NCBI RefSeq assembly: GCF_017948455.1 | Contig: NZ_JAFFSU010000004.1 | Location: forward strand, 248,001 to 312,000 | Length of the DNA: 64,000 nt | Direction of reading: 5' to 3' | Origin: Streptomyces sp. GESEQ-4 | GTDB lineage: Bacteria; Actinomycetota; Actinomycetes; Streptomycetales; Streptomycetaceae | Shown here: piece after piece, positions 16,426 through 29,813 of the stretch | How the letters are laid out: every line of letters starts with the position of its first letter | Numbering within the stretch: the stretch's first letter is position 1 | Translations under genes and position numbers: made by a program | Notes under the pieces: model-generated | Told to the model about the DNA's origin: nothing | The model's input: the letters and a program-made list of their open reading frames with translations, nothing else | The model's database searches: none

Positions 16426-16607
16426 GACCCTTTGCGCTGCCTGTTAGCTGTCCCCTGCCCGTCACCAGGGGCATGCCCTCCCTTGAGCACCGACGATCAG
16501 AACGTCCCTGACCTGGCCTTTTGGCTAAATCAGGGAGTGCTGTCTCTGTGCGCAAGAGGGGGACCGGTACGCGCGTAGTGAGTCCGAGCCCTCGGAAGGA
16601 CCCCCTC

Positions 16608-19600
16608 TTGGCCGCCTCGCGCACTGCCTCGACCGCGAATACGAACAACGGCGCCAGCACCGCCCCGCTGCGCATCTCCTTTGCAAAGATCAAGGAGCCC
16701 CTCGAGGTTCCCAACCTGCTCGCGCTGCAGACCGAGAGCTTCGACTGGCTGCTCGGCAACACCGCCTGGCAGAGTCGGGTCGAGGCGGCTCTGGAGTCCG
16801 GTCAGGACGTCCCCACCAAGTCCGGTCTGGAGGAGATCTTCGAGGAGATCTCTCCGATCGAGGACTTTTCCGGGTCGATGTCGCTGACTTTCCGCGACCA
16901 CCGTTTCGAGCCTCCGAAGAACTCCATCGACGAGTGCAAGGAGCGCGACTTCACGTACGCCGCCCCGCTCTTCGTCACCGCCGAGTTCACCAACAACGAG
17001 ACCGGCGAGATCAAGTCCCAGACCGTCTTCATGGGCGACTTCCCGCTCATGACCGGCAAGGGCACCTTCGTCATCAACGGCACCGAGCGTGTCGTGGTGT
17101 CGCAGCTGGTCCGCTCGCCCGGCGTCTACTTCGACTCCTCCATCGACAAGACGTCCGACAAGGACATCTTCTCCGCCAAGATCATCCCGTCCCGGGGTGC
17201 CTGGCTGGAAATGGAGATCGACAAGCGCGACATGGTCGGTGTCCGCATCGACCGCAAGCGCAAGCAGTCCGTCACCGTTCTTCTGAAGGCTCTCGGCTGG
17301 ACCACCGAGCAGATCCTCGAGGAGTTCGGCGAGTACGAGTCCATGCGCGCCACCCTGGAGAAGGACCACACCCAGGGCCAGGACGACGCGCTGCTCGACA
17401 TCTACCGCAAGCTGCGTCCGGGCGAGCCCCCCACCCGGGAGGCCGCGCAGACGCTGCTCGAGAACCTCTACTTCAACCCGAAGCGTTACGACCTCGCCAA
17501 GGTCGGCCGCTACAAGGTGAACAAGAAGCTCGGCGCCGACGAGCCGCTGGACGCCGGTGTGCTCACCACCGACGACATCATCGCCACCATCAAGTACCTG
17601 GTGAAGCTGCACGCCGGTGAGACCGAGACGGTCGGTGAGTCCGGTCGCTCGATCATGGTCGAGACCGACGACATCGACCACTTCGGCAACCGTCGTATCC
17701 GCAGCGTCGGCGAGCTGATCCAGAACCAGGTCCGTACGGGTCTCGCCCGTATGGAGCGCGTCGTGCGTGAGCGCATGACCACGCAGGACGTCGAGGCGAT
17801 CACGCCGCAGACCCTGATCAACATCCGGCCGGTCGTCGCCTCCATCAAGGAGTTCTTCGGCACCAGCCAGCTGTCCCAGTTCATGGACCAGAACAACCCG
17901 CTGTCGGGGCTGACGCACAAGCGTCGTCTGAACGCCCTCGGCCCGGGTGGTCTCTCCCGTGAGCGGGCCGGCTTCGAGGTCCGTGACGTCCACCCGTCGC
18001 ACTACGGTCGTATGTGCCCGATCGAGACGCCTGAAGGCCCGAACATCGGTCTGATCGGCTCGCTCGCCTCCTACGGCCGGGTCAACGCGTTCGGCTTCAT
18101 CGAGACGCCGTACCGCAAGGTCGTCGACGGTGTCGTCACCGACGACGTCGACTACCTGACCGCCGACGAGGAGGACCGCTTCGTCATCGCGCAGGCCAAC
18201 GCGCCGCTCTCCGAGGACTTCCGGTTCGAGGAGTCCCGCGTGCTGGTCCGCCGCCGTGGCGGCGAGGTCGACTACGTCCCCGGTGACGACGTCGACTACA
18301 TGGACGTCTCGCCGCGCCAGATGGTGTCGGTCGCGACCGCCATGATCCCGTTCCTGGAGCACGACGACGCCAACCGTGCCCTCATGGGCGCGAACATGAT
18401 GCGGCAGGCCGTGCCGCTCATCAAGTCCGAGGCCCCGCTCGTCGGCACCGGCATGGAGTACCGCTCCGCCGTCGACGCCGGTGACGTGGTCAAGGCCGAG
18501 AAGGCGGGTGTCGTCCAGGAGGTCTCCGCGGACTACATCACCACCGCCAACGACGACGGCACGTACATCACGTACCGCCTGGCCAAGTTCGCCCGCTCCA
18601 ACCAGGGCACCTCGGTCAACCAGAAGGTCATCGTCCACGAGGGCGACCGGATCATCGAGGGCCAGGTCCTCGCCGACGGTCCGGCCACCCAGGAAGGCGA
18701 GATGGCGCTGGGCAAGAACCTGCTCGTCGCCTTCATGCCCTGGGAGGGCCACAACTACGAGGACGCGATCATCCTGTCGCAGCGCCTCGTACAGGACGAC
18801 GTCCTCTCCTCGATCCACATCGAGGAGCACGAGGTCGACGCCCGTGACACCAAGCTCGGCCCCGAGGAGATCACCCGGGACATCCCGAACGTCTCCGAGG
18901 AGGTCCTCGCCGACCTCGACGAGCGCGGCATCATCCGTATCGGTGCCGAGGTCGTCGCCGGTGACATCCTCGTCGGCAAGGTCACGCCCAAGGGTGAGAC
19001 CGAGCTGACGCCGGAGGAGCGCCTGCTCCGTGCGATCTTCGGTGAGAAGGCGCGCGAAGTGCGCGACACCTCGCTGAAGGTGCCGCACGGTGAGATCGGC
19101 AAGGTCATCGGCGTCCGCGTCTTCGACCGCGAGGAGGGCGACGAGCTTCCCCCCGGTGTGAACCAGCTGGTGCGCGTGTACGTGGCGCAGAAGCGCAAGA
19201 TCACCGACGGTGACAAGCTCGCCGGCCGCCACGGCAACAAGGGCGTCATCTCCAAGATCCTGCCGATCGAGGACATGCCGTTCCTGGAGGACGGCACCCC
19301 GGTCGACATCATCCTCAACCCGCTGGGTGTCCCGTCCCGAATGAACCCGGGACAGGTCCTGGAGATCCACCTCGGCTGGCTCGCCAGCCGCGGCTGGGAC
19401 GTCTCCGGCCTCGCCGACGACTGGGCGCAGCGCCTCCAGGCGATCGGCGCCGACCAGGTCGACGCGGGCACGAACGTCGCGACCCCCGTCTTCGACGGTG
19501 CGCGCGAGGACGAGCTCGCCGGTCTGCTGCAGCACACCATCCCGAACCGCGACGGCGACCGCATGGTCCTCCCGTCCGGCAAGGCGCGGCTGTTCGACGG

Positions 19601-20093
19601 CCGTAGCGGTGAGCCGTTCCCGGAGCCGATCTCGGTCGGCTACATGTACATCTTGAAGCTGCACCACCTGGTCGACGACAAGCTGCACGCCCGTTCGACC
19701 GGTCCGTACTCGATGATCACCCAGCAGCCGCTGGGTGGTAAGGCCCAGTTCGGTGGCCAGCGGTTCGGCGAGATGGAGGTGTGGGCGCTGGAGGCTTATG
19801 GCGCCGCGTACGCCCTCCAGGAGCTGCTGACCATCAAGTCCGACGACGTCACCGGCCGCGTGAAGGTCTACGAGGCCATCGTCAAGGGCGAGAACATCCC
19901 GGAGCCCGGCATCCCCGAGTCCTTCAAGGTGCTCATCAAGGAGATGCAGTCTCTCTGCCTGAATGTGGAGGTGCTGTCCAGCGACGGTATGTCCATCGAG
20001 ATGCGTGACACAGACGAGGATGTCTTCCGCGCTGCGGAGGAGCTCGGCATCGACCTGTCCCGGCGTGAGCCGAGCAGCGTCGAAGAGGTCTGA
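16608..20093 (+). CDS. rpoB: DNA-directed RNA polymerase beta subunit
   Basis: 1161-residue beta subunit, half of the catalytic core of RNA polymerase and target of rifamycins. I place the start at TTG because GGAAGGA (16594-16600) lies 7 nt before it; the open frame extends 29 codons upstream without a comparable ribosome-binding site. The rifampicin region runs from about residue 418 ([19 protein letters not shown]) to 450. His437, Arg440, Ser433 and Asp427 are wild type, but residue 442, equivalent to E. coli Ser531, is Asn (AAC). The [12 protein letters not shown] motif and the C-terminal clamp sequence [24 protein letters not shown] are intact. rpoC follows after 102 bp. Confidence 0.98.
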   Translation: MAASRTASTANTNNGASTAPLRISFAKIKEPLEVPNLLALQTESFDWLLGNTAWQSRVEAALESGQDVPTKSGLEEIFEEISPIEDFSGSMSLTFRDHRFEPPKNSIDECKERDFTYAAPLFVTAEFTNNETGEIKSQTVFMGDFPLMTGKGTFVINGTERVVVSQLVRSPGVYFDSSIDKTSDKDIFSAKIIPSRGAWLEMEIDKRDMVGVRIDRKRKQSVTVLLKALGWTTEQILEEFGEYESMRATLEKDHTQGQDDALLDIYRKLRPGEPPTREAAQTLLENLYFNPKRYDLAKVGRYKVNKKLGADEPLDAGVLTTDDIIATIKYLVKLHAGETETVGESGRSIMVETDDIDHFGNRRIRSVGELIQNQVRTGLARMERVVRERMTTQDVEAITPQTLINIRPVVASIKEFFGTSQLSQFMDQNNPLSGLTHKRRLNALGPGGLSRERAGFEVRDVHPSHYGRMCPIETPEGPNIGLIGSLASYGRVNAFGFIETPYRKVVDGVVTDDVDYLTADEEDRFVIAQANAPLSEDFRFEESRVLVRRRGGEVDYVPGDDVDYMDVSPRQMVSVATAMIPFLEHDDANRALMGANMMRQAVPLIKSEAPLVGTGMEYRSAVDAGDVVKAEKAGVVQEVSADYITTANDDGTYITYRLAKFARSNQGTSVNQKVIVHEGDRIIEGQVLADGPATQEGEMALGKNLLVAFMPWEGHNYEDAIILSQRLVQDDVLSSIHIEEHEVDARDTKLGPEEITRDIPNVSEEVLADLDERGIIRIGAEVVAGDILVGKVTPKGETELTPEERLLRAIFGEKAREVRDTSLKVPHGEIGKVIGVRVFDREEGDELPPGVNQLVRVYVAQKRKITDGDKLAGRHGNKGVISKILPIEDMPFLEDGTPVDIILNPLGVPSRMNPGQVLEIHLGWLASRGWDVSGLADDWAQRLQAIGADQVDAGTNVATPVFDGAREDELAGLLQHTIPNRDGDRMVLPSGKARLFDGRSGEPFPEPISVGYMYILKLHHLVDDKLHARSTGPYSMITQQPLGGKAQFGGQRFGEMEVWALEAYGAAYALQELLTIKSDDVTGRVKVYEAIVKGENIPEPGIPESFKVLIKEMQSLCLNVEVLSSDGMSIEMRDTDEDVFRAAEELGIDLSRREPSSVEEV

Positions 20094-20195
20094 CGGAGTC
20101 CGGCGGGCCTTTCTGAGAGATCAGCAAAGGCCCGCCGACCCCGGGACCCCGTATCAGACCCCAAGACTTACGACCCTGAGAGGGATTGACGCATA

Positions 20196-23100
20196 GTGCT
20201 CGACGTCAACTTCTTCGACGAGCTCCGGATCGGCCTGGCCACCGCTGACGACATCCGTCAGTGGAGCCACGGCGAGGTCAAGAAGCCCGAGACGATCAAC
20301 TACCGCACCCTCAAGCCCGAAAAGGACGGACTCTTCTGCGAGAAGATCTTCGGTCCGACCCGGGACTGGGAGTGCTACTGCGGCAAGTACAAGCGTGTCC
20401 GGTTCAAGGGCATCATCTGTGAGCGCTGCGGCGTCGAGGTGACTCGCGCCAAGGTGCGCCGTGAGCGGATGGGCCACATCGAACTGGCCGCCCCCGTCAC
20501 GCACATCTGGTACTTCAAGGGTGTCCCGTCGCGCCTCGGCTACCTGCTGGACCTGGCGCCCAAGGACCTCGAGAAGGTCATCTACTTCGCGGCGTACATG
20601 ATCACGTACGTCGACGAGGAGCGCCGTACCCGCGACCTGCCCTCCCTGGAGGCGCACGTCTCCGTGGAGCGGCAGCAGATCGAGAACCGTCGCGACTCCG
20701 ACCTGGAGGCCCGCGCCAAGAAGCTCGAGACCGACCTGGCCGAGCTCGAGGCCGAGGGCGCCAAGGCCGACGTGCGCCGCAAGGTGCGCGAAGGTGCCGA
20801 GCGGGAGATGAAGCAGCTGCGTGACCGTGCGCAGCGCGAGATCGACCGGCTCGACGAGGTGTGGACCCGCTTCAAGAACCTCAAGGTCCAGGACCTCGAG
20901 GGCGACGAGCTGCTCTACCGCGAGCTGCGTGACCGCTTCGGCACGTACTTCGACGGTTCGATGGGTGCCGCGGCGCTGCAGAAGCGCCTGGAGTCCTTCG
21001 ACCTCGACGAGGAGGCCGAGCGCCTCCGCGAGATCATCCGTACCGGCAAGGGCCAGAAGAAGACCCGTGCGCTGAAGCGGCTGAAGGTCGTGTCTGCCTT
21101 CCTGCAGACCTCCAACAGCCCCAAGGGCATGGTCCTCGACTGCGTCCCGGTCATCCCGCCGGACCTTCGCCCGATGGTGCAGCTGGACGGTGGCCGCTTC
21201 GCGACCTCCGACCTGAACGACCTGTACCGCCGTGTGATCAACCGCAACAACCGTCTGAAGAGGCTCCTCGACCTCGGCGCGCCCGAGATCATCGTCAACA
21301 ACGAGAAGCGCATGCTTCAGGAGGCTGTTGACGCCCTCTTCGACAACGGTCGTCGTGGTCGCCCGGTCACCGGTCCCGGTAACCGTCCCCTGAAGTCCCT
21401 CAGCGACATGCTGAAGGGCAAGCAGGGCCGCTTCCGTCAGAACCTGCTCGGTAAGCGTGTGGACTACTCCGCGCGTTCCGTGATCGTCGTCGGTCCGCAG
21501 CTGAAGCTGCACCAGTGCGGTCTGCCGAAGGCGATGGCGCTGGAGCTCTTCAAGCCGTTCGTGATGAAGCGGCTCGTGGACCTCAACCACGCGCAGAACA
21601 TCAAGAGCGCCAAGCGCATGGTGGAGCGCGGCCGCACGGTCGTGTACGACGTCCTCGAAGAGGTCATCGCCGAGCACCCGGTTCTGCTGAACCGTGCTCC
21701 CACCCTGCACCGCCTCGGCATCCAGGCCTTCGAACCGCAGCTGGTCGAGGGCAAGGCCATCCAGATCCACCCGCTCGTCTGCACCGCGTTCAACGCGGAC
21801 TTCGACGGCGACCAGATGGCCGTACACCTGCCGCTCTCCGCGGAGGCGCAGGCCGAGGCGCGCATCCTGATGCTGTCCTCGAACAACATCCTCAAGCCCG
21901 CCGACGGCCGTCCGGTGACGATGCCGACCCAGGACATGGTCCTCGGTCTGTTCTTCCTCACCACCGACGGCGAGATGCGGGACGTCAAGGGCGAGGGCCG
22001 GTCCTTCGGCTCCGCGGCCGAGGCGATCATGGCGTTCGACGCCGGCGAGCTCTCGCTGCAGTCGCGCGTGGACATCCGCTTCCCGGTGGGCACCATCCCG
22101 CCGCGCGGCTGGACCCCGCCGGCGCAGGAAGACGGCGACCCGGAGTGGCAGCAGGGTGACAGCTTCCGGCTGAACACCACGCTGGGCCGCGCGCTCTTCA
22201 ACGAGCTGCTGCCCGAGGACTACCCGTTCGTCGACTACGAGGTCGGCAAGAAGCAGCTCTCCGAGATCGTCAACGACCTCGCCGAGCGCTACCCCAAGGT
22301 CATCGTGGCGGCGACGCTCGACAACCTGAAGGCGGCCGGCTTCTACTGGGCGACCCGTTCCGGCGTCACCGTGGCCATCTCCGACGTCGTCGTTCCCGAG
22401 GCGAAGAAGGAGATCGTCAAGGGTTACGAGGCGCAGGACGAGAAGGTCCAGAAGCAGTACGAGCGCGGTCTGATCACCAAGGACGAGCGCACCCAGGAAC
22501 TCATCGCGATCTGGACCAAGGCGACCAACGAGGTTGCCGAGGCCATGAACGAGAACTTCCCGAAGACCAACCCGATCTTCATGATGGTGAACTCGGGTGC
22601 ACGAGGCAACATGATGCAGATGCGTCAGATCGCCGGTATGCGTGGTCTGGTGTCGAACGCCAAGAACGAGACGATTCCGCGTCCGATCAAGGCCTCGTTC
22701 CGTGAGGGTCTGTCGGTGCTGGAGTACTTCATCTCCACGCACGGTGCCCGTAAGGGTCTCGCCGACACCGCCCTGCGTACCGCCGACTCGGGTTACCTGA
22801 CCCGTCGTCTGGTGGACGTCTCGCAGGACGTGATCATCCGCGAGGAGGACTGCGGTACCGAGCGCGGTCTGAAGCTGAAGATCGCCGAGCGCGGCGCCGA
22901 TGGCTCGCTCCGCAAGACCGATGACGTCGAGACCAGCGTCTACGCCCGCATGCTCGCCGAGGACGTCGTCGTCGACGGCAAGGTGATCGCGCCGGCCAAC
23001 GTGGACCTCGGCGACGTGCTCATCGACCAGCTGGTGCACCACGGCATCGAGCAGGTGAAGACCCGTTCGATCCTGACCTGCGAGTCCCAGGTCGGCACCT

Positions 23101-24095
23101 GCGCCATGTGCTACGGCCGCTCGCTGGCCACCGGCAAGCTGGTCGACATCGGTGAGGCGGTCGGCATCATCGCCGCCCAGTCCATCGGTGAGCCCGGCAC
23201 CCAGCTGACGATGCGTACCTTCCACACCGGTGGTGTGGCCGGTGACGACATCACCCAGGGTCTGCCGCGTGTCGTCGAGCTCTTCGAGGCCCGTACCCCG
23301 AAGGGTGTCGCCCCGATCTCCGAGGCCCAGGGCCGCGTGCGGATCGAGGAGACCGAGAAGACCAAGAAGATCGTCATCACCCCGGACGACGGCAGCGACG
23401 AGACGGCGTTCCCGATCTCGAAGCGTGCCCGGCTCCTGGTCAGCGAGGGCGAGCACGTCGAGGTGGGCCAGAAGCTCACCGTGGGTGCCACCAACCCGCA
23501 CGACGTGCTGCGCATTCTGGGCCAGCGTGCCGTCCAGGTCCACCTGGTCGGCGAGGTCCAGAAGGTCTACAACTCGCAGGGTGTGTCGATCCACGACAAG
23601 CACATCGAGATCATCATCCGGCAGATGCTCCGCCGGGTGACGATCATCGAGTCCGGCGACGCCGAGCTGCTGCCCGGCGAGCTGGTCGAGCGCACGAAGT
23701 TCGAGACCGAGAACCGTCGTGTGGTCCAGGAGGGCGGTCACCCGGCCTCCGGTCGTCCGCAGCTGATGGGTATCACCAAGGCCTCGCTGGCGACGGAATC
23801 CTGGCTGTCGGCCGCCTCCTTCCAGGAGACGACCCGAGTCCTGACGGACGCGGCGATCAACGCCAAGTCCGACAGCCTCATCGGCCTCAAGGAGAACGTC
23901 ATCATCGGTAAGCTCATCCCGGCCGGTACGGGCCTGTCCCGCTACCGCAACATCCGGGTCGAGCCGACCGAGGAAGCCAAGGCCGCGATGTACTCGGCCG
24001 TCGGCTACGACGACATCGACTACTCGCCGTTCGGCACGGGCTCCGGCCAGGCCGTTCCGCTGGAGGACTACGACTACGGTCCGTACAACCAGTAA
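20196..24095 (+). CDS. rpoC: DNA-directed RNA polymerase beta' subunit
   Basis: 1299-residue beta' subunit. The N-terminal zinc site uses Cys60, Cys62, Cys75 and Cys78 ([19 protein letters not shown]). The catalytic magnesium loop NADFDGDQM places Asp535, Asp537 and Asp539. The second zinc cluster is formed by EEDCG and [11 protein letters not shown] in the C-terminal third, and the trigger-loop region [23 protein letters not shown] is intact. GTG start after AGAGGGAT. It ends at a perfect 14-bp terminator. The residue 140-290 region holds the actinobacterial helical insert, rich in Arg/Glu. Confidence 0.98.
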   Translation: MLDVNFFDELRIGLATADDIRQWSHGEVKKPETINYRTLKPEKDGLFCEKIFGPTRDWECYCGKYKRVRFKGIICERCGVEVTRAKVRRERMGHIELAAPVTHIWYFKGVPSRLGYLLDLAPKDLEKVIYFAAYMITYVDEERRTRDLPSLEAHVSVERQQIENRRDSDLEARAKKLETDLAELEAEGAKADVRRKVREGAEREMKQLRDRAQREIDRLDEVWTRFKNLKVQDLEGDELLYRELRDRFGTYFDGSMGAAALQKRLESFDLDEEAERLREIIRTGKGQKKTRALKRLKVVSAFLQTSNSPKGMVLDCVPVIPPDLRPMVQLDGGRFATSDLNDLYRRVINRNNRLKRLLDLGAPEIIVNNEKRMLQEAVDALFDNGRRGRPVTGPGNRPLKSLSDMLKGKQGRFRQNLLGKRVDYSARSVIVVGPQLKLHQCGLPKAMALELFKPFVMKRLVDLNHAQNIKSAKRMVERGRTVVYDVLEEVIAEHPVLLNRAPTLHRLGIQAFEPQLVEGKAIQIHPLVCTAFNADFDGDQMAVHLPLSAEAQAEARILMLSSNNILKPADGRPVTMPTQDMVLGLFFLTTDGEMRDVKGEGRSFGSAAEAIMAFDAGELSLQSRVDIRFPVGTIPPRGWTPPAQEDGDPEWQQGDSFRLNTTLGRALFNELLPEDYPFVDYEVGKKQLSEIVNDLAERYPKVIVAATLDNLKAAGFYWATRSGVTVAISDVVVPEAKKEIVKGYEAQDEKVQKQYERGLITKDERTQELIAIWTKATNEVAEAMNENFPKTNPIFMMVNSGARGNMMQMRQIAGMRGLVSNAKNETIPRPIKASFREGLSVLEYFISTHGARKGLADTALRTADSGYLTRRLVDVSQDVIIREEDCGTERGLKLKIAERGADGSLRKTDDVETSVYARMLAEDVVVDGKVIAPANVDLGDVLIDQLVHHGIEQVKTRSILTCESQVGTCAMCYGRSLATGKLVDIGEAVGIIAAQSIGEPGTQLTMRTFHTGGVAGDDITQGLPRVVELFEARTPKGVAPISEAQGRVRIEETEKTKKIVITPDDGSDETAFPISKRARLLVSEGEHVEVGQKLTVGATNPHDVLRILGQRAVQVHLVGEVQKVYNSQGVSIHDKHIEIIIRQMLRRVTIIESGDAELLPGELVERTKFETENRRVVQEGGHPASGRPQLMGITKASLATESWLSAASFQETTRVLTDAAINAKSDSLIGLKENVIIGKLIPAGTGLSRYRNIRVEPTEEAKAAMYSAVGYDDIDYSPFGTGSGQAVPLEDYDYGPYNQ

Positions 24096-24111
24096 GCGAG
24101 TCGCTTGAACT

Positions 24112-24146
24112 GAAGGGCGGCCACCTCTCGGGGGTGGCCGCCCTTC
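24112..24146 (+). terminator. Terminator after rpoC
   Basis: Perfect 14-bp stem GAAGGGCGGCCACC / GGTGGCCGCCCTTC with a 7-nt loop; no T-tract, so an I-shaped terminator. Confidence 0.85.
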
Positions 24147-24254
24147 GGCGTCTCAGGGGACTCTCCGGGTTTTCTCCGGGGCGTCCCTGGTGCCGGAGAT
24201 GCCGGTTTCAGAGCATGATGGAGGCACTCCGACCGATACGGGGGGTGGTGCTCC

Positions 24255-24857
24255 GTGACGCACCCGTCGTGGCAGCCGTGGCAGGGCAACGGCACGCCGC
24301 AGCCGTGGCAGGGAAGCGGGAGTCCTGCCCCGCAGCGGTGGCAGGGGGGCGGTGTCCCGCAGCCATGGGCCGGCCAGGGCAGCCCGTCCCCGTCCATGCT
24401 CGCCTCGCACGCCGACCGTGAGCGTGCCGTGGACGTGCTCAGAGCGGGGTTCGGCGAGGGGCGGCTGGAACAGGGGGAGTTCGAGAAGCGGGTCGGGCGG
24501 GCCTACGCGGCCCGTACGGTGGGTGAGCTGGCGCTGCTGGTCGCCGACCTGCCGCAGGGGCCCGTACCGCACCCTGCGCCCGTCATGCACGTGCCGGGGA
24601 CCTTTCTGCCGGCCCGGCCGCAGACGAACGGCAAGGCGGTCGGTTCCGCGGTGTGCGGTGCGGTGTGTCTGCTGACGTTCGGGCTGGCCGGCGTCCCCGC
24701 GGTGGTCCTGGGCCACGCGGCCCGTGCCGAGATCCGCCGGACCGGGGAGGCGGGCGACGCGCTCGCGCTCACGGGGCTGGTGATCGGCTGGCTGTCCACG
24801 GTGGGATGGGCGATCATACTGACCGCGATGATCGTGGCAGCGGCCGCGTCCGCGTGA
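24255..24857 (+). CDS. DUF1707 and DUF4190 domain membrane protein
   Basis: 200-residue protein. Residues 1-45 are low-complexity with repeated WQG/PQPW units ([15 protein letters not shown] and so on). A DUF1707 domain follows at about 48-100 ([43 protein letters not shown]). Two transmembrane spans of a DUF4190-like tail lie at about 130-155 and 172-196, with the typical [27 protein letters not shown] between them. GTG start preceded by GGGGGTGG. Such proteins are common in actinomycetes; their role is unknown. It stands alone between rpoC and the str operon. Confidence 0.88.
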   Translation: MTHPSWQPWQGNGTPQPWQGSGSPAPQRWQGGGVPQPWAGQGSPSPSMLASHADRERAVDVLRAGFGEGRLEQGEFEKRVGRAYAARTVGELALLVADLPQGPVPHPAPVMHVPGTFLPARPQTNGKAVGSAVCGAVCLLTFGLAGVPAVVLGHAARAEIRRTGEAGDALALTGLVIGWLSTVGWAIILTAMIVAAAASA

Positions 24858-24943
24858 CGCGCCCGGATCGTCGATTCGAAGATCATCAGCCGCACAGGGG
24901 CTTGACATGCTCCGTGCCGCGATCCGGCCGAGGCCCATTTGTT

Positions 24944-24972
24944 TTGACCGCAGCGAATGAGGTAGGTACGCT
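24944..24972 (+). promoter_or_regulatory. str operon (rpsL) promoter
   Basis: TTGACC (24944-24949)-N17-TACGCT (24967-24972), followed by a leader of about 190 nt. Confidence 0.7.
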
Positions 24973-25091
24973 CAGACCTTGTGCCTGGGGTGTGCCCTGG
25001 CTCTCGTGCGTGCCTTCAACCGCACTGGGGTCCGAGAGTGGCCACCGTAATCTGCGCCTCTTTCTGCCTAACGGCGGGAGTCTGCGGGTTC

Positions 25092-25115
25092 GACACACCC
25101 GACCGCGTGGGTCGG
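25092..25115 (+). promoter_or_regulatory. Leader hairpin element, rpsL copy
   Basis: GACAC followed by CCCGACCGCGTGGGTCGG, which can fold as CCGACC / GGTCGG around GCGTG. An almost identical 24-nt element (one mismatch) occurs in the rpsJ leader at 31343-31366. Confidence 0.7.
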
Positions 25116-25165
25116 CGACGTTCCAGGTTAGCTTCACCATTCGGCACACAGAAACCGGAGAAGTA

Positions 25166-25537
25166 GTGCCTACGATCCAGCAGCTGGTCCGCAAGGGCCG
25201 GCAGGACAAGGTCGAGAAGAACAAGACGCCCGCACTCGAGGGTTCCCCTCAGCGCCGCGGCGTCTGCACGCGTGTGTTCACGACCACCCCGAAGAAGCCG
25301 AACTCGGCCCTGCGTAAGGTCGCGCGTGTGCGTCTGACCAGCGGGATCGAAGTCACCGCTTACATTCCGGGTGAGGGACACAACCTGCAGGAGCACTCCA
25401 TCGTGCTCGTGCGTGGCGGCCGTGTGAAGGACCTGCCGGGTGTTCGCTACAAGATCATCCGTGGCTCCCTCGACACCCAGGGTGTCAAGAACCGCAAGCA
25501 GGCCCGCAGCCGCTACGGCGCCAAGAAGGAGAAGTAA
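25166..25537 (+). CDS. rpsL: 30S ribosomal protein S12
   Basis: 123-residue S12, which lines the decoding centre and monitors codon-anticodon pairing. The streptomycin-sensitive residues Lys43 ([11 protein letters not shown]) and Lys88 (GGRVKDLPG) are wild type, and Asp89, the site of methylthiolation in other bacteria, is present. GTG start with CCGGAG upstream. rpsG begins two bases after the stop. First gene of the str operon behind a long leader. Confidence 0.98.
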   Translation: MPTIQQLVRKGRQDKVEKNKTPALEGSPQRRGVCTRVFTTTPKKPNSALRKVARVRLTSGIEVTAYIPGEGHNLQEHSIVLVRGGRVKDLPGVRYKIIRGSLDTQGVKNRKQARSRYGAKKEK

Positions 25538-25539
25538 GA

Positions 25540-26010
25540 ATGCCTCGTAAGGGCCCCGCCCCGAAGCGCCCGGTCATCATCGACCCGGTCTACGGTTCTC
25601 CTCTGGTCACCTCCCTCATCAACAAGGTGCTGCTGAACGGCAAGCGCTCCACCGCCGAGCGCATCGTGTACGGCGCCATGGAGGGTCTGCGTGAGAAGAC
25701 GGGCAACGACCCGATCATCACGCTGAAGCGCGCGCTGGAGAACATCAAGCCGACCCTCGAGGTCAAGTCCCGCCGTGTCGGTGGCGCCACCTACCAGGTT
25801 CCGATCGAGGTCAAGCCCGGTCGTGCCAACACCCTGGCGCTGCGCTGGCTGGTCGGTTACTCCCGCGCCCGTCGCGAGAAGACCATGACCGAGCGTCTGC
25901 TCAACGAGCTTCTCGACGCTTCGAACGGCCTTGGTGCGGCCGTCAAGAAGCGCGAGGACACGCACAAGATGGCCGAGTCCAACAAGGCCTTCGCGCACTA
26001 CCGCTGGTAG
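25540..26010 (+). CDS. rpsG: 30S ribosomal protein S7
   Basis: 156-residue S7, primary binder of the 3' major domain of 16S rRNA near the E site and, in E. coli, translational regulator of the str operon. It opens [36 protein letters not shown] and includes [47 protein letters not shown] at the end. It starts two bases after the rpsL stop, with AAGGAGAAGTAAGA as ribosome-binding site inside the rpsL end. Confidence 0.98.
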   Translation: MPRKGPAPKRPVIIDPVYGSPLVTSLINKVLLNGKRSTAERIVYGAMEGLREKTGNDPIITLKRALENIKPTLEVKSRRVGGATYQVPIEVKPGRANTLALRWLVGYSRARREKTMTERLLNELLDASNGLGAAVKKREDTHKMAESNKAFAHYRW

Positions 26011-26051
26011 TCGCTACCCCATCGAGAGAACCGAGAGAAGACGAAAGCCTT

Positions 26052-28178
26052 ATGGCTACCACTTCGCTTGACCTGGCCAAGGTGCGCAATATCGGCATCA
26101 TGGCCCACATCGACGCGGGCAAGACGACCACCACCGAGCGGATCCTGTTCTACACCGGCGTTTCGTACAAGATCGGTGAGGTCCACGACGGCGCCGCCAC
26201 GATGGACTGGATGGAGCAGGAGCAGGAGCGTGGCATCACGATCACCTCTGCTGCCACCACCTGTCACTGGCCGCTGGAAGACGTCGACCACACCATCAAC
26301 ATCATCGACACCCCGGGCCACGTGGACTTCACCGTCGAGGTGGAGCGTTCGCTGCGTGTGCTCGACGGTGCGGTGACGGTGTTCGACGGCGTCGCCGGCG
26401 TTGAGCCCCAGTCCGAGACGGTGTGGCGTCAGGCGGACCGCTACGGCGTTCCGCGCATCTGCTTCGTGAACAAGCTCGACCGCACGGGCGCCGAGTTCCA
26501 CCGCTGCGTGGACATGATCTCGGACCGTCTGGGCGCGCAGCCGATCGTCATGCAGCTCCCGATCGGTGCCGAGGCCGACTTCAAGGGCGTCGTCGACCTG
26601 GTCACCATGAAGGCGTTCGTGTGGTCCGCCGAGGCCACCAAGGGCGAGATGTACGACGTCGTCGACATCCCGGACACGCACACCGAGGCTGCCGAGGAGT
26701 ACCGCGGCAAGCTGCTGGAGGCCGTGGCCGAGAACGACGAAGAGATCATGGAGCTGTACCTGGAGGGCGAGGAGCCTTCCGCGGAGCAGTTGTACGCCGC
26801 GATCCGTCGCATCACCATCGCGTCCGGCAAGTCCAGCGACACCACGGTCACCCCGGTGTTCTGCGGTACCGCGTTCAAGAACAAGGGCGTTCAGCCCCTG
26901 CTCGACGCGGTCGTGCGCTACCTCCCCTCGCCGCTCGACGTCGAGGCCATCGAAGGCCACGACGTCAAGGACCCGGAGCTGGTCATCCGGCGCAAGCCGT
27001 CGGACGACGAGCCGCTGTCGGCGCTGGCGTTCAAGATCATGAGCGACCCGCACCTCGGCAAGCTCACCTTCGTCCGGGTCTACTCGGGCCGCCTGGAGTC
27101 CGGCACCGCCGTGCTGAACTCCGTCAAGGGCAGGAAGGAGCGCATCGGCAAGATCTACCGCATGCACGCGAACAAGCGTGAGGAGATCGAGTCGGTGGGC
27201 GCCGGTGACATCGTCGCCGTCATGGGCCTGAAGCAGACCACCACCGGTGAGACGCTGGCCGACGACAAGAACCCGGTGATCCTGGAGTCCATGGACTTCC
27301 CGGCGCCGGTCATCCAGGTCGCCATCGAGCCCAAGTCGAAGGGCGACCAGGAGAAGCTGGGCGTCGCGATCCAGCGCCTGGCCGAGGAGGACCCGTCCTT
27401 CCAGGTCCACTCGGACGAGGAGACCGGCCAGACCATCATCGGCGGTATGGGCGAGCTGCACCTCGAGGTGCTGGTCGACCGTATGCGCCGTGAGTTCAAG
27501 GTCGAGGCCAACGTCGGTAAGCCGCAGGTCGCGTACCGTGAGACGATCCGCAAGGCCGTCGAGCGCGTGGACTACACCCACAAGAAGCAGACCGGTGGTA
27601 CCGGTCAGTTCGCCAAGGTGCAGATCGCGATCGAGCCCATCGAGGGTGGCGACGCCTCTTACGAGTTCGTGAACAAGGTGACCGGTGGTCGTATCCCGAA
27701 GGAGTACATCCCTTCGGTCGACGCCGGTGCGCAGGAGGCCATGCAGTTCGGCATCCTCGCCGGGTACGAGATGACGGGCGTGCGCGTCACGCTCCTCGAC
27801 GGTGCCTACCACGAGGTCGACTCCTCCGAGCTCGCGTTCAAGATCGCCGGTTCGCAGGCCTTCAAGGAGGCCGCGCGCAAGGCCAGCCCCGTGCTGCTCG
27901 AGCCGATGATGGCCGTCGAGGTCACCACGCCCGAGGACTACATGGGTGAGGTCATCGGTGACATCAACTCCCGCCGTGGTCAGATCCAGGCCATGGAGGA
28001 GCGGGCCGGTGCCCGCGTCGTGAAGGGTCTCGTGCCCCTCTCGGAGATGTTCGGCTACGTCGGAGACCTCCGCAGCAAGACATCGGGTCGCGCAAGCTAC
28101 TCGATGCAGTTCGACTCCTACGCCGAGGTTCCGCGGAACGTCGCCGAGGAGATCATCGCGAAGGCCAAGGGCGAGTAA
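26052..28178 (+). CDS. fusA: Elongation factor G
   Basis: 708-residue GTPase that drives tRNA-mRNA translocation and, with RRF, ribosome recycling. G motifs: G1 [13 protein letters not shown] near residue 17, G2 [11 protein letters not shown]3 DTPGHVDF, G4 NKLDRTGA. Domain IV carries [25 protein letters not shown] and domain V ends [28 protein letters not shown] start after GAGAGAAGACGAAAG. It lies 41 bp after rpsG and 155 bp before tuf, where an additional tuf promoter may lie. Confidence 0.98.
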   Translation: MATTSLDLAKVRNIGIMAHIDAGKTTTTERILFYTGVSYKIGEVHDGAATMDWMEQEQERGITITSAATTCHWPLEDVDHTINIIDTPGHVDFTVEVERSLRVLDGAVTVFDGVAGVEPQSETVWRQADRYGVPRICFVNKLDRTGAEFHRCVDMISDRLGAQPIVMQLPIGAEADFKGVVDLVTMKAFVWSAEATKGEMYDVVDIPDTHTEAAEEYRGKLLEAVAENDEEIMELYLEGEEPSAEQLYAAIRRITIASGKSSDTTVTPVFCGTAFKNKGVQPLLDAVVRYLPSPLDVEAIEGHDVKDPELVIRRKPSDDEPLSALAFKIMSDPHLGKLTFVRVYSGRLESGTAVLNSVKGRKERIGKIYRMHANKREEIESVGAGDIVAVMGLKQTTTGETLADDKNPVILESMDFPAPVIQVAIEPKSKGDQEKLGVAIQRLAEEDPSFQVHSDEETGQTIIGGMGELHLEVLVDRMRREFKVEANVGKPQVAYRETIRKAVERVDYTHKKQTGGTGQFAKVQIAIEPIEGGDASYEFVNKVTGGRIPKEYIPSVDAGAQEAMQFGILAGYEMTGVRVTLLDGAYHEVDSSELAFKIAGSQAFKEAARKASPVLLEPMMAVEVTTPEDYMGEVIGDINSRRGQIQAMEERAGARVVKGLVPLSEMFGYVGDLRSKTSGRASYSMQFDSYAEVPRNVAEEIIAKAKGE

Positions 28179-28216
28179 CGCACTCCGTTCACACGCTTTA
28201 GGCTTGACTCCGGAGC

Positions 28217-28254
28217 CTCAGGGGGCATTCCGCCACAATCATGGTGGGAATGCC
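28217..28254 (+). promoter_or_regulatory. Hairpin in the fusA-tuf gap
   Basis: Inverted repeat GGGGCATTCC (from 28221) / GGAATGCCCC (to about 28255) around CACAATCAT. TTGACT (28204-28209) is -35-like, but no well-spaced -10 follows. Separate tuf transcription from this gap is known in Streptomyces; the exact site is unclear here. Confidence 0.45.
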
Positions 28255-28333
28255 CCGGGCCCGGGCTTTCCAGCAAAGATCACCTGGCGCCGATGAAGCA
28301 AGGCGTTCAGAACCACTCCACAGGAGGACCCCA

Positions 28334-29527
<1,194 letters not shown>

Positions 29528-29547
29528 CCTGACCCGGTAGATCCCTG

Positions 29548-29585
29548 AAGGGGCCCGTACGACTTCGGTCGTGCGGGCCCTTTCG
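29548..29585 (+). terminator. Intrinsic terminator of the str operon
   Basis: Stem AAGGGGCCCGTACGAC / GTCGTGCGGGCCCTTT with a TTCG tetraloop, followed by TTTCG. Confidence 0.92.
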
Positions 29586-29813
29586 CTGTGCCCTCGATGC
29601 GCTCTGTTCGAACGATTCCGATGGTTGTGCTGAGGCCAGGTGAAATCTGGTCGAACGTCGTGCGGCGGATTGGCGAGAGTTCCGGCAATTTCGAAACGCC
29701 CGCGCGAGGAATGTTCTTTTCTGTCCCGGTGGGGCGGAACGTACAGCCGTAGCGTGAACGGTCGTCCGTGGCCGTCGGGTCCGGAGCAACTACCGAGGAT
29801 GGCAAGGTCTTTG

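Noticed and set aside
16521..16607. Upstream start for rpoB adding 29 residues
   Set aside because: The TTG at 16608 has GGAAGGA at ideal spacing and matches the usual streptomycete N-terminus; the extension lacks a ribosome-binding site.
16530..19688. Very long open frame on the minus strand across rpoB (and similar ones across rpoC, fusA and tuf)
   Set aside because: High GC with biased third positions creates stop-poor antisense frames; no family resemblance, and each lies entirely over a conserved gene.
24902..24907. TTGACA as the rpsL -35
   Set aside because: Perfect hexamer but no AT-containing -10 at 16-19 bp; the pair at 24944/24967 is better.
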